Source of the DNA: Babylonia areolata
Taxonomy: Eukaryota > Mollusca > Gastropoda > Neogastropoda > Buccinidae
Assembly (NCBI RefSeq): GCF_041734735.1
Contig: NC_134878.1
Coordinates: 37,334,883-37,398,882, forward strand
Length of the DNA: 64,000 bases
Direction of reading: 5' to 3'
Part shown: one piece after another, positions 37,936 to 50,151 of the stretch
Numbering within the stretch: position 1 is the stretch's first letter
Layout: each line of letters begins with the position of its first letter
The notes under the pieces: generated by a model
Seen by the model: the letters and a program-made list of their open reading frames with translations, nothing else
Database searches by the model: none
Told to the model about the DNA's origin: nothing
Made by a program: the position numbers and the translations under genes

Positions 37936-40900
37936 GTCTGTTTTGTCGCAGTGTGTGTGACATTCTACACTGACACAGTTGTTGGCTGTGGTCAGTTTTG
38001 TCGCAGTGTGTGTGACATTCTACACTGACACAGTTGTTGGCTCAGATCAGTTTTCTCGCAATGTGTGTGACAATCTACACTGAAACATTTGTTGGCTCTA
38101 GTCTGTTTTGTCGCAGTGTGTGTGACATTCTACACTGACACAGTTGTAGGCTCTGGTCTGTTTTGTCGCAGTGTGTGTGACATTCTCCACTGACACAGTT
38201 GTTGGCTCTGGTTAGTTTTGTCGCAGTGTGTGTGACATTCTACACTGACACAGTTGTTGGCTCTGGTCTGTTTTGTCGCAGTGTGTGTGACATTCTACAC
38301 TGATACATTTGTTGGCTCTGGTCTGTTTTGTCGCAGTGTGTGTGACATTCTACACTGACACAGTTGTTGGCTCGTGTCTGTTTTGTCGCAGTGTGTGTGA
38401 CATTCTACACTGACACAGTTGTTGGTTCTGGTCTGTTTTGTCGCAGTGTGTGTGACATTCTACACTGACACAGTTGTTGGCTCTGGTCAGTTTTGTCGCA
38501 GTGTGTGTGACATTCTACACTGACACAGTTGTTGGCTCAGATCAGTTTTCTCGCAATGTGTGTGACAATCTACACTGAAACATTTGTTGGCTCTGGTCTA
38601 TTTTGTCGCAGTGTGTGTGACATTCTACACTGACACAGTTGTAGGCTCTGGTCTGTTTTGTCGCAGTGTGTGTGACATTCTCCACTGACACAGTTGTTGG
38701 CTCTGGTTAGTTTTGTCGCAGTGTGTGTGACATTCTACACTGACACAGTTGTTGGCTCTGGTCTGTTTTGTCGCAGTGTGTGTGACATTCTACACTGATA
38801 CATTTGTTGGCTCTGGTCTGTTTTGTCGCAGTGTGTGTGACATTCTACACTGACACAGTTGTTGGCTCGTGTCCGTTTTGTCGCAGTGTGTGTGACATTC
38901 TACACTGACACAGTTGTTGGTTCTGGTCTGTTTTGTCGCAGTGTGTGTGACATTCTACACTGACACAGTTGTTGGCTCTGGTCAGTTTTGTCGCAGTGTG
39001 TGTGACATTCTACACTGACACAGTTGTTGGCTCTGGTCTGTTTTGTCGCAGTGTGTGTGACATTCTACACTGACACAGTTGATGGCTCTTGTCAGTTTTG
39101 TCGCAGTGTGTGTGACATTCTACACTGACACAGTTGTTGGCTCTGGTCAGTTTTGTCGCAGTGTGTGTGACATTCTACAGTAACACAGTTGATGGCTCTG
39201 ATCAGTTTTGTCGCAGTGTGTGTGACATTCTACATTGACACAGTTGTTGGCTCTGGTCTGTTTTATCGCAGTGTGTGTAACGTTCTACACTGACACAGTT
39301 GTTGGCTCTGGTCTGTTTTGTCGCAGTGTGTGTGACATTCTACACTGACACAGTTGTTGGCTCTGGTCTGTTTCGTCGGAGTGCGTGTGACATTCTACAC
39401 TGACACAGTTGTTGGCTCTGGTCAGTTTTGTCGCAGTGTGTGTGACATTCTACAATGACACAGTTGTTGGCTCTGGTCAGTTTTGTCGCAGTGTGTGTGA
39501 CATTCTACACTGACACAGTTGTTGGCTCTGGTCAGTTTTGTCGCAGTGTGTGTGACATTCTACACTGACACTGATGTTGGCTCTGGTCTGTTTTATCGCA
39601 GTGTGTGTGTGACATTCTACACTGGCACAGTTGTTGGCTCTTGTCAGTTTTGTCGCAGAGTGTGTGACATTCTACACTGACACAGTTGTTGGCTCTGGTC
39701 TGTTTTGTGGCAGTGTGTGTGACATTCCAGACTGACACAGTTGTTGGCTCTGGTCTGTTTTGTCGCAGTGTGCGTGACATTCTACACTGACACAGTTGTT
39801 GGCTCTGGTCAGTTTTGTCGCAGTGTGTGTGACATTCTACACTAACACAGTTGTTGGCTCTGGTCTGTTTTGTCGCAGTGTGTGTGACATTCTACACTGA
39901 CACAGTTGTTGGCTCTGGTCAGTTTTGTCGCAGTGTGTGTGACATTCTACACTGACACATTTGATGGCTCTGGTCAGTTTTGTCACAGTGTGTGTGACAT
40001 TCTACACTGACACAGTTGTTGGCTCTGGTCTGTTTTGTCGCAGTGTGTGTGACATTCTACACTGACACAGTTGTTGGCTGTGGTCAGTTTTGTCGCAGTG
40101 TGTGTGACATTCTACACTGACACAGTTGTTGGCTCAGATCAGTTTTGTCGCAGTGTGTGTGACATTCTACACTGACACAGTTGTTGGCTCTGGTCAGTTT
40201 TGTCGCAGTGTGTTTGACATTCTACACTGACACTGTTGTTGGCTCAGGTCAGTTTTGTCGCAGTGTGTGTGACAATCCACACTGAAACAGTTGTTGGCTC
40301 TGGTCTGTTTTGTCGCAGTGTGTGTGACATTCTACACTGACACAGTTGTTGGCTCTGGTCAGTTTTGTCGCAGTGTGTGTGACATTCTACACTGACACAG
40401 TTGATGGCTCTGGTCAGTTTTGTCGCAGTGTGTGTGACATACTACACTGACACAGTTGTTGGCTCTGGTCTGTTTTGTCGCAGTGTGTGTGACATTCTAC
40501 ACTGACACAGATGTTGGCTCTGGTCTGTTTTGTCGCAGTGTGTGTGACATTCTACACTGACACAGTTGTTGGATCTGGTCAGTTTTGTCGCAGTGTGTGT
40601 GACATTCTACACTGACACAGTTGTTGGCTCTGGTCAGTTTTGTCGCAGTGTGTGTGACATTCTCCACTGACACAGTTGTTGGCTCTGGTCAGTTTTGTCA
40701 CAGTGTGTGTGACATTCTACACTGACACAATTGATGGCTCTGGTCAGTTTTGTCGCAGTGTGTGTGACATTCTACACTGACACAGTTGTTGGCTCTGGTC
40801 TGTTTTGTCGCAGTGTGTGTGACATTCTACACTGACACAGTTGTTGGCTCTGGTCTGTTTTGTCGCAGTGTGTGTGACATTCTACACTGACACAGTTGAT

Positions 40901-43900
40901 GGCTCTGGTCAGTTTTGTCGCAGTGTGTGTGACATTCTACACTGACACAGTTGTTGGCTCTGGTCTGTTTTGTCGCAGTGTGTGTGACATTCTACACTGA
41001 CACAGTTGTTGGCTCTGGTCTGTTTTGTCGCAGTGTGTGTGACATTCTACACTGACACAGTTGTTGGCTCTGGTCAGTTTTGTCGCAGTGTGTGTGACAT
41101 TCTACACTGACACAGTTGTTGGCTCTGGTCAGTTTTGTCGCAGTGTGTGTGACATTCTCCACTGACACAGTTGTTGGCTCTGGTCAGTTTTGTCGCAGTG
41201 TGTGTGACATTCTACACTGACACAGTTGTTGGCTCTGGTCAGTTTTGTCGCAGTGTGTGTGACATTCTACACTGACACAGTTGTTGGCTCTGGTCTGTTT
41301 TGTCGCAGTGTGTGTGACATTCTACACTGACACAGTTGTTGGCTCTGGTCTGTTTTGTCGCAGTGTGTGTGACATTCTACACTGACACAGTTGTTGGCTG
41401 TGGTCAGTTTTGTCGCAGTGTGTGTGACATTCTACACTGACACAGTTGTTGGCTCAGATCAGTTTTGTCGCAGTGTGTGTGACATTCTACACTGACACAG
41501 TTGTTGGCTCTGGTCAGTTTTGTCGCAGTGTGTTTGACATTCTACACTGACACTGTTGTTGGCTCAGGTCAGTTTTGTCGCAGTGTGTGTGACAATCCAC
41601 ACTGAAACAGTTGTTGGCTCTGGTATGTTTTGTCGCAGTGTGTGTGACATTCTACACTGACACAGTTGTTGGCTGTGGTCAGTTTTGTCGCAGTGTGTGT
41701 GACATTCTACACTGACACAGTTGATGGCTCTGATCAGTTTTGTCGCAGTGTGTGTGACATTCTACATTGACACAGTTGTTGGCTCTGATCTGTTTTATCG
41801 CAGTGTGTGTAACGTTCTACACTGACACAGTTGTTGGCTCTGGTCTGTTTTGTCGCAGTGTGTGTGACATTCTACACTGACACAGTTGTTGGCTCTGGTC
41901 TGTTTCGTCGGAGTGCGTGTGACATTTTACACTGACACAGTTGTTGGCTCTGGTCAGTTTTGTCGCAGTGTGTGTGACATTCTACAATGACACAGTTGTT
42001 GGCTCTGGTCAGTTTTGTCGCAGTATGTGTGACATTCTACACTGACACAGATGTTGGCTCTGGTCTGTTTTATCGCAGTGTGTGTGACATTCTACACTGA
42101 CACAGTTGTTGGCTCTGGTCTGTTTTATCGCAGTGTGTGTAACGTTCTACACTGACACAGTTGTTGGCTCTGGTCTGTTTTGTCGCAGTGTGTGTGACAT
42201 TCTACACTGACACAGTTGTTGGCTCTGGTCTGTTTCGTCGGAGTGCGTGTGACATTTTACACTGACACAGTTGTTGGCTCTGGTCAGTTTTGTCGCAGTG
42301 TGTGTGACATTCTACAATGACACAGTTGTTGGCTCTGGTCAGTTTTGTCGCAGTGTGTGTGACATTCTACACTGACACAGTTGTTGGCTCTGGTCAGTTT
42401 TGTCGCAGTGTGTGTGACATTCTACACTGACACAGATGTTGGCTCTGGTCTGTTTTATCGCAGTGTGTGTGTGACATTCTACACTGGCACAGTTGTTGGC
42501 TCTTGTCAGTTTTGTCGCAGAGTGTGTGACATTCTACACTGACACAGTTGTTGGCTCTGGTCTGTTTTGTGGCAGTGTGTGTGACATTCCAGACTGACAC
42601 AGTTGTTGGCTCTGGTCTGTTTTGTCGCAGTGTGCGTGACATTCTACACTGACACAGTTGTTGGCTCTGGTCAGTTTTGTCGCAGTGTGTGTGACATTCT
42701 ACACTAACACAGTTGTTGGCTCTGGTCTGTTTTGTCGCAGTGTGTGTGACATTCTACACTGACACAGTTGTTGGCTGTGGTCAGTTTTGTCGCAGTGTGT
42801 GTGACATTCTACACTGACACAGTTGTTGGCTCAGATCAGTTTTGTCGCAGTGTGTGTGACATTCTACACTGACACAGTTGTTGGCTCTGGTCAGTTTTGT
42901 CGCAGTGTGTTTGACATTCTACACTGACACTGTTGTTGGCTCAGGTCAGTTTTGTCGCAGTGTGTGTGACAATCCACACTGAAACAGTTGTTGGCTCTGG
43001 TCTGTTTTGTCGCAGTGTGTGTGACATTCTACACTGACACAGTTGTTGGCTCTGGTCAGTTTTGTCGCAGTGTGTGTGACATTCTACACTGACACAGTTG
43101 ATGGCTCTGGTCAGTTTTGTCGCAGTGTGTGTGACATACTACACTGACACAGTTGTTGGCTCTGGTCTGTTTTGTCGCAGTGTGTGTGACATTCTACACT
43201 GACACAGTTGTTGGCTCTCGTCTGTTTTGTCGCAGTGTGTGTGACATTCTACACTGACACAGTTGTTGGCTGTGGTCAGTTTTGTCGCATTGTGTGTGAC
43301 ATTCTACACTGACACAGTTGTTGGCTCAGATCAGTTTTGTCGCAGTGTGTGTGACATTCTACACTGACACAGTTGATGGCTCTGGTCAGTTTTGTCGCAG
43401 TGTGTGTGACATTCTACACTGACACAGTTGTTGGCTCTGGTCTGTTTTGTCGCAGTGTGTGTGACATTCTACACTGACACAGTTGTTGGCTCTGGTCTGT
43501 TTTGTCGCAGTGTGTGTGACATTCTACACTGACACAGTTGTTGGCTGTGGTCAGTTTTGTCGCAGTGTGTGTGACATTCTACACTGACACAGTTGTTGGC
43601 TCAGATCAGTTTTGTCGCAGTGTGTGTGACATTCTACACTGACACAGTTGTTGGCTCTGGTCAGTTTTGTCGCAGTGTGTGTGACATTCTACACTGACAC
43701 AGTTGTTGGCTCTGGTCAGTTTTGTCGCAGTGTGTGTGACATTCTCCACTGACACAGTTGTTGGCTCTGGTCAGTTTTGTCACAGTGTGTGTGACATTCT
43801 ACACTGACACAATTGATGGCTCTGGTCAGTTTTGTCGCAGTGTGTGTGACATTCTACACTGACACAGTTGTTGGCTCTGGTCTGTTTTGTCGCAGTGTGT

Positions 43901-43929
43901 GTGACATTCTACACTGACACAGTTGTTGG

Positions 43930-43934
43930 CTCTG
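43930..43934. repeat. Target-site duplication CTCTG, left of copy 2
   Basis: Same five bases at the same place in the same monomer as for copy 1; repeated at 50147-50151. Confidence 0.92.
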
Positions 43935-44045
43935 TGTCACGACCCCCCTAGGGAAGAGGTCGAGAACTATTTTAAAACCTAACGCCCAACCCAATTCACC
44001 CGACAACACAAACACAGAATACAGATATTTCTCGTCCACACAAAA

Positions 44046-44051
44046 TTTATT
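44046..44051 (-). promoter_or_regulatory. Probable polyadenylation signal AATAAA in the 3' LTR of copy 2
   Basis: Same hexamer and spacing from the LTR end as in copy 1; role inferred from position. Confidence 0.5.
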
Positions 44052-44481
44052 CTCTTCCGCTCTGTCTATCCCACTCACGCAACCTTACCCACACAGCCTA
44101 TACTTGCAAAAAACAACAACAAAACAACCATATACTATAACTTCAACAACAAAAAAAAAAAAACGAACAGAAGTCGTATACAAAACTACGGATTCTCCCA
44201 AATGTAATCAAAAGCAATTTTCCACACACACACTCAAGGAGAAGCAAATCACCCCAAAAACCAGGACTGGTACACAGATGCTTTAGTCTTTGGCGGGTTC
44301 AGGAAGTTTTCCTCTTAAGAGGAAAACAACAACAAAAACAAAAAAAACTGACACACGGCCCAGACAAACTTCGGCGGGTTCGACCCAAGGCCCAAGCCCC
44401 CGGTCAAAAGGCCTAGGTGCCAGGACTCGACATACAATGCCAAGCAATGGACCAGGCTGCAAGTCAAAAGGCCCGGAACAC

Positions 44482-44703
44482 AGGACAGCAGTCACAGGGC
44501 AGGAGGGGACGAACACCCAGGACACCAGTCACAGGGCAGGAAGGGGCGAAGACCCAGGACAGCAGTCACAGGGCAGGAGGGGACGAACACCCAAGACACC
44601 AGTCACAGGGCAGGAAGGGGCGAAGACCCAGGACAGCAGTCACAGGGCAGGAGGGGACGAACACCCAGGACACCAGTCACAGGGCAGGAAGGGGCGAAGA
44701 TCT
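44482..44703. repeat. 37-bp minisatellite inside the left LTR of copy 2
   Basis: Six 37-bp units with the same alternation of two subtypes as in the other LTRs. Confidence 0.9.
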
Positions 44704-45565
44704 GGGTCACCAGACGAAAGGCCCGGGGCACACAGCACACGGCGAGAGCTGGAACATTACGGAATGTTCCCCCCGTACTGAGCAATACTAATTCTAACGA
44801 TATAATTAACAAAAAACAAATGTACAAAATGAAAACCTGGAATATAATTCCATTGACAAGACGAATTATAGGAGTAATATACGGCACTCGCACTCTCTAC
44901 ACCTATCATACAGAGCCAACGCCCAATTTTACCCAACAGTGAGCTAAGGTAAAATCGTATCATTTTAAAACTCAATAACAATAAAATTGGCAAAAATATT
45001 AGCCGACACAAGAAAAAGTACATATTCACTCGGTGGTAGCACACGAGTCCTTAACGAAATAGATTGTGCCAAAACCTAACGTACAGCTTTCTTTCTTGTC
45101 GAACATCTTTACACACCTACATCCCTGACAGAAGTACAACCAAGCTAAATAGACGAGTGGCGTCTTACCTGCCACAGGTGGCGTACACTAACGACCACCA
45201 CAAAGACACGACGACGACGAAGACAGACGAAGAAACACAGAAGTGGCTCCCATGGAGAACAGCCGGTCCTCACTTCGTATGGTGCCTAGATGTCGGGGTA
45301 GCTACCCCACCAACAACAGGAACGACCCGTACACTACGGCAGTCGGGCTGCAAAAGCCTCGAATATTGTTGCTGCCCAACAATATTTCACATTCGCTCAG
45401 GTGAGCGAGTAATATGCATGCACGTGGTTCGTGCGCAATTCAAGACTTCTGCCCGAACTGAAGGATGGGAGAAGGAAGGAAAGTGAAAGAAGAGGGGGGG
45501 GGGGGGGGGGGGGGGGGGAAACGAAGACGGGCCACACGCCCTAACTGCCGTCACAAGTTGTGACA

Positions 45566-45577
45566 ATACCCCCCATT
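45566..45577 (-). other. Short polypurine tract of copy 2
   Basis: AATGGGGGGTAT on the element strand, directly before the 3' LTR, identical to copy 1. Confidence 0.5.
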
Positions 45578-45889
45578 CAAGTTCAAACTTCACGTTTGGA
45601 ACTTAAACACACCGTCACAACGACTGACGGACAGACAGACACGTGACAACTCTCGCCTTGCACTTCCGCATTCCCGAACGTCTATTAGTGGTCAAGGACA
45701 GTTACCAAAACAAAACAGTTTGTCCAGACCAACGAAACAAAAGAGAAATTTATACGAAAGCTATCTTAACTTTACAGCTAGTAAGGATACGCGGAAGCGT
45801 GTGCTTCCTAATTTAAGAGTAGAATATAGAGGTATGTGCAGAAGTCAAATGGGACTGCGCATACTCTTCTTTGATTAGCACTGCCGAAA
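45578..45889 (-). other. Non-coding 3' internal region of copy 2
   Basis: About 310 bases between RNase H piece and purine tract; no envelope-like or other coding region seen. Confidence 0.55.
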
Positions 45890-46138
45890 TCACTTTTCGG
45901 GAAATGCCGATTCTTGCTCCGGCAGACGACTGAGATAGTCGGCTCCAACATTTTCTTTTCCAGGGATAGCTTGCACTGTGAAGGAGAAAGGCTGGAGCTG
46001 CAGCGCCCACCGTGTCAGTCTGCCGCTGACCGTTCTTGCTCTATCCAGGTATTGCAGAGGGGCATGATCGGTCTGGACGACGAATGGTTTGCCGTACAGG
46101 TATGGCTCGAACTTTTGTATGCCCCACACGAGCGCCAA
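45890..46138 (-). pseudogene. RNase H portion of pol, copy 2
   Basis: Same 82-codon RNase H piece as in copy 1 (TDHAPLQYL and NVGADYLSRL motifs). It is part of the incomplete pol of a broken element. Confidence 0.8.
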
Positions 46139-48266
46139 GCATTCTCTCTCGATCGTGGGATAGTTCCTCTCGGCTGAAGGGTACAGTCAGAGGCATTTTA
46201 AGTAAAGGCACTCTGGGAACCCGCCCTTTTGGTATAGATTTTTGGCACCTGTCGCAGGAAAGAACGAAGCGTTTGATATCCCCGCACATACCTGGCCAAT
46301 AGAAATGAGGAAATATTCTCTGTTGCGTCCGCCTAAACCCCAAATGACCAGACACTGGAGCCTCATGGCCCAGGCGTAGCACTGTGGAACGCAAAGGCTT
46401 CGGTACACAGATCTGGGTCGCCTGGCCTCTGTGATCTTTAAACTGCCGCATCAGCACCCCATGCTTTTTAAAATAAGAGACCTCGCCTGAAGGGGTTTTC
46501 TGTAAAAGGCCTGAACCAGCCCTATCACGTGCCTGATGAAAATCAGGATCGTCATTTTGCTGGTGCTGTAAGTCTTCCCGTGACACATGGATCTGAATAT
46601 CCTTGACGGGCAGGGGAGGCAAGGGTTTGGTATTTGCTGCAGCCTGGGCTCTAGTTTGAACGGCGCCCACAAGGCTGGGATCAGCATAGACGGGCACGAC
46701 CATTGAAGAGCCGTCCCCTCTCCAAGCACAATTCCCAATGAGAACCTCCTCAACAGGAGACTCCATGACAGCCACGTCCAAAACACCTTGTATGAACGGG
46801 GACTGAAAGTCCACCCTGGCGATGGGCAGAACTGAGGAGCACTGTGACTCTGCCAACACCACGCGAACTGTGGCCCCAGTAAAACAGTCAGGTCTTACGA
46901 GTCGCCTGGCTACAACAATCAACTGGGCTCCCGTGTCGCGTAAAGCTTGCACTGTGTGGCCATTGACAGAAACCTCGCAGCGAGGCGAGTACTGTTTAGA
47001 AGCACAAGACGTGCAAAGTGTCGGGGTCATTGCATTAACACCCTGTGCAGGTGAGACATGAGTAATGAGTGAGACCCTCTTGGGTTGCCGGCACTCTTTG
47101 GCCAAGTGACCTGGCTTCCCGCAGTTGAAGCAGGCAGGTATTCTTGCAAAGTCTCTTCCCTTTACGTTGTTTGGAGCTGAATCCGCTGACCCATGTGGAG
47201 GTCCTTTTTTCTCCGCGCCCAGATTGAAACTGCGGTCGGAAACCCTACTACCTTTTTTGGAAACTCGAAATTCAGCTTCTGCCATGCGACCTGCTCTCCG
47301 AGCATTAACAATTTTAGTAGTGATATGGGCAACGTCCTCAACTCTATTGGGTTCCTCACGCCGAACTTCAGTGACGAGATCGGGATTGAGTGTGGTCAAG
47401 AACTGCTCCTGAAGGACCAGATCTTTAATGTCCTCTGCATCAGATTCATCCCGTCCAGCGGCCACACACCACCGGGAGAAACAAACCTTCAGCCTGCCCA
47501 GAAACTGATCAAACGTCTCTTCCGCTAATTTCCGCATTGAACGGAACCGTTTGCGGTAGGAATCTGCATCCAGACGGAATTCGTAAAGCAGAGCCGCTTT
47601 TAAGATGTCATAATCGTGTAGTTGTTCTGGTTGTAACCGTAGGCAGGCGTCTCTCGCCCGACCCTGCAAAAGGGCCACCAGGCGGGCTGCCCAGGAGCCA
47701 CGCTTCCACTTATTTAATCCCGCCACTCTCTCGAAGTGGTTAAGGAAGCTATCGAAATCGTCTTTCTCATCATATGGCACAAGCGGAAACTGATGAGCCG
47801 TGTGAGCTTCTAGCTCTTCCTGGCGCAGTTCCATTTTCCTCTCGAATCTACGTCTTTCCTCCTCATCTTTTTTCTTCCTATACTCTTCTTCTTTTCTATC
47901 CTTCCATTGTCTGTACTTTCTCTCTTCATCCCTAGCCTGACGCTCTTCCTCCCTAGCCTGACGCTCTTCCTCCCTGGCTACTGCATCAACCACAAACCGG
48001 GCCAACGCCTCTCCAGACAAACCTAAGTCAGTGCCCAACACCCTGAACTTTGAGTACATGTCCTGAGAAGGTACGGAATTAGACTCATTCTTCAAGCCTT
48101 CATCGAAAGCACCTTCAGGATTAGCCTCCTTCAGGTGGCCCTGAATCCATCCGGACAATTCAGTCTTTTTTTCAGCACTCAGAGAAGGTGTACTGCCTTC
48201 TGCCCTGACCCCCCGTGACCACGAACTAGGAGTAGAGGCCGCAGAAGTTTTTCGTGTTACAGGCAT
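46041..48266 (-). CDS. gag-pol: gag-protease-integrase zinc finger open frame, copy 2
   Basis: A 741-codon frame with the same translation as in copy 1, so no coding change separates the copies. Domains in order: coiled coil (about 95-155), capsid-like region with SCAN-like segment (about 160-322), CCHC knuckle (379-392), aspartic protease with DTGA (444-447), and integrase H2C2 zinc finger (634-674). Identity after duplication reflects recency or gene conversion and is not evidence of selection. Confidence 0.85.
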   Translation of the reverse strand: MPVTRKTSAASTPSSWSRGVRAEGSTPSLSAEKKTELSGWIQGHLKEANPEGAFDEGLKNESNSVPSQDMYSKFRVLGTDLGLSGEALARFVVDAVAREEERQAREEERQARDEERKYRQWKDRKEEEYRKKKDEEERRRFERKMELRQEELEAHTAHQFPLVPYDEKDDFDSFLNHFERVAGLNKWKRGSWAARLVALLQGRARDACLRLQPEQLHDYDILKAALLYEFRLDADSYRKRFRSMRKLAEETFDQFLGRLKVCFSRWCVAAGRDESDAEDIKDLVLQEQFLTTLNPDLVTEVRREEPNRVEDVAHITTKIVNARRAGRMAEAEFRVSKKGSRVSDRSFNLGAEKKGPPHGSADSAPNNVKGRDFARIPACFNCGKPGHLAKECRQPKRVSLITHVSPAQGVNAMTPTLCTSCASKQYSPRCEVSVNGHTVQALRDTGAQLIVVARRLVRPDCFTGATVRVVLAESQCSSVLPIARVDFQSPFIQGVLDVAVMESPVEEVLIGNCAWRGDGSSMVVPVYADPSLVGAVQTRAQAAANTKPLPPLPVKDIQIHVSREDLQHQQNDDPDFHQARDRAGSGLLQKTPSGEVSYFKKHGVLMRQFKDHRGQATQICVPKPLRSTVLRLGHEAPVSGHLGFRRTQQRIFPHFYWPGMCGDIKRFVLSCDRCQKSIPKGRVPRVPLLKMPLTVPFSREELSHDRERMLGARVGHTKVRAIPVRQTIRRPDRSCPSAIPG

Positions 48267-48511
48267 GTTTTCTTAATTCACAATGTGCAACAACTACACA
48301 AAACTTGAATTAAGATTAAGTCTCTAAGTCACTAACTCCAGGTCCCCACTTCACTCAACCGCCCAACAGTAAGAACCTAACAATCTAACAACCTTAATCA
48401 CCCCCACAAAAGCTAACCAAAACGAAATGCCTGCAACATAAAACGTAGACGAACAAGACGATCACACCCTACCCCCCAACCCGTGTTACATTCCCTAGAA
48501 CTTGCTACCCC
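48267..48511 (-). other. Untranslated leader of copy 2
   Basis: About 245 bases between primer site and gag start, like copy 1; no coding content seen. Confidence 0.55.
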
Positions 48512-48523
48512 GCATCTCCACCA
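48512..48523 (-). other. Primer-binding site of copy 2, probably tRNA-Ala
   Basis: TGGTGGAGATGC on the element strand, one base from the 5' LTR, identical to copy 1. Confidence 0.65.
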
Positions 48524-48524
48524 T

Positions 48525-50146
48525 TGTCACGACCCCCTAGGGAAGAGGTCGAGAACTATTTTAAAACCTAACGCCCAACCCAATTCACCCGACAACACAA
48601 ACACAGAATACAGATATTTCTCGTCCACACAAAATTTATTCTCTTCCGCTCTGTCTATCCCACTCACGCAACCTTACCCACACAGCCTATACTTGCAAAA
48701 AACAACAACAAAACAACCATATACTATAACTTCAACAACAAAAAAAAAAAACGAACAGAAGTCGTATACAAAACTACGGATTCTCCCAAATGTAATCAAA
48801 AGCAATTTTCCACACACACACTCAAGGAGAAGCAAATCACCCCAAAAACCAGGACTGGTACACAGATGCTTTAGTCTTTGGCGGGTTCAGGAAGTTTTCC
48901 TCTTAAGAGGAAAACAACAACAAAAACAAAAAAAACTGACACACGGCCCAGACAAACTTCGGCGGGTTCGACCCAAGGCCCAAGCCCCCGGTCAAAAGGC
49001 CTAGGTGCCAGGACTCGACATACAATGCCAAGCAATGGACCAGGCTGCAAGTCAAAAGGCCCGGAACACAGGACAGCAGTCACAGGGCAGGAGGGGACGA
49101 ACACCCAGGACACCAGTCACAGGGCAGGAAGGGGCGAAGACCCAGGACAGCAGTCACAGGGCAGGAGGGGACGAACACCCAAGACACCAGTCACAGGGCA
49201 GGAAGGGGCGAAGACCCAGGACAGCAGTCACAGGGCAGGAGGGGACGAACACCCAGGACACCAGTCACAGGGCAGGAAGGGGCGAAGATCTGGGTCACCA
49301 GACGAAAGGCCCGGGGCACACAGCACACGGCGAGAGCTGGAACATTACGGAATGTTCCCCCCGTACTGAGCAATACTAATTCTAACGATATAATTAACAA
49401 AAAACAAATGTACAAAATGAAAACCTGGAATATAATTCCACTGACAAGACGAATTATAGGAGTAATATACGGCACTCGCACTCTCTACACCTATCATACA
49501 GAGCCAACGCCCAATTTTACCCAACAGTGAGCTAAGGTAAAATCGTATCATTTTAAAACTCAATAACAATAAAATTGGCAAAAATATTAGCCGACACAAG
49601 AAAAAGTACATATTCACTCGGTGGTAGCACACGAGTCCTTAACGAAATAGATTGTGCCAAAACCTAACGTACAGCTTTCTTTCTTGTCGAACATCTTTAC
49701 ACACCTACATCCCTGACAGAAGTACAACCAAGCTAAATAGACGAGTGGCGTCTTACCTGCCACAGGTGGCGTACACTAACGACCACCACAAAGACACGAC
49801 GACGACGAAGACAGACGAAGAAACACAGAAGTGGCTCCCATGGAGAACAGCCGGTCCTCACTTCGTATGGTGCCTAGATGTCGGGGTAGCTACCCCACCA
49901 ACAACAGGAACGACCCGTACACTACGGCAGTCGGGCTGCAAAAGCCTCGAATATTGTTGCTGCCCAACAATATTTCACATTCGCTCAGGTGAGCGAGTAA
50001 TATGCATGCACGTGGTTCGTGCGCAATTCAAGACTTCTGCCCGAACTGAAGGATGGGAGAAGGAAGGAAAGTGAAAGAAGAGGGGGGGGGGGGGGGGGGA
50101 AACGAAGACGGGCCACACGCCCTAACTGCCGTCACAAGTTGTGACA
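48525..50146 (-). repeat. 5' LTR of copy 2 (right in window), 1622 bp
   Basis: Carries the 37-bp minisatellite at 49070-49291 and a run of 18 G at 50082-50099. It carries C at 49441, as does the right LTR of copy 1. It is one C shorter than the others in the C run near the LTR end. Confidence 0.95.
49070..49291. repeat. 37-bp minisatellite inside the right LTR of copy 2
   Basis: Six 37-bp units with the same alternation of two subtypes as in the other LTRs. Confidence 0.9.
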
Positions 50147-50151
50147 CTCTG
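50147..50151. repeat. Target-site duplication CTCTG, right of copy 2
   Basis: Right half of the duplication of copy 2. The array beyond it follows the same monomer order as beyond copy 1. Confidence 0.92.

Larger units (their letters stand above)
37931..43934. repeat. Diverged 55-bp array between the two retrotransposons
   Basis: About 109 monomers of the 55-bp family with the same variant vocabulary as 17261-31720. The first part is nearly base-for-base the same as 50147 onward (offset 12216). It holds nine more monomers (495 bp, around 40.9-41.4 kb) than the matching stretch after copy 2. Two internal blocks with a CACTGGCACAG / GAGTGTGTGACATTC / TTGTGGCAG series lie about 2862 bp apart (near 39.5-39.8 and 42.4-42.6 kb). 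No gene was seen. Confidence 0.9.
43935..45565 (-). repeat. 3' LTR of copy 2 (left in window), 1631 bp
   Basis: Same structure as the LTR at 31721-33348, with the 37-bp minisatellite at 44482-44703 and the longest G run of the four LTRs (25, at 45494-45518). It carries T at 44853, as does the left LTR of copy 1. The AATAAA signal on the element strand is at 44046-44051. Confidence 0.95.
43935..50146 (-). mobile_element. Gmr1-like Ty3/gypsy LTR retrotransposon, copy 2 (broken fossil)
   Basis: A 6212-bp element, nearly base-identical to copy 1, minus strand, with the same CTCTG duplication at 43930-43934 and 50147-50151. LTRs are 43935-45565 and 48525-50146. The same parts lie in the same order and it is broken in the same way, so the breaks predate the split of the two copies. 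Satellite flanks on both sides match those of copy 1, so this is a duplicate of one insertion and not a second integration event. Confidence 0.93.
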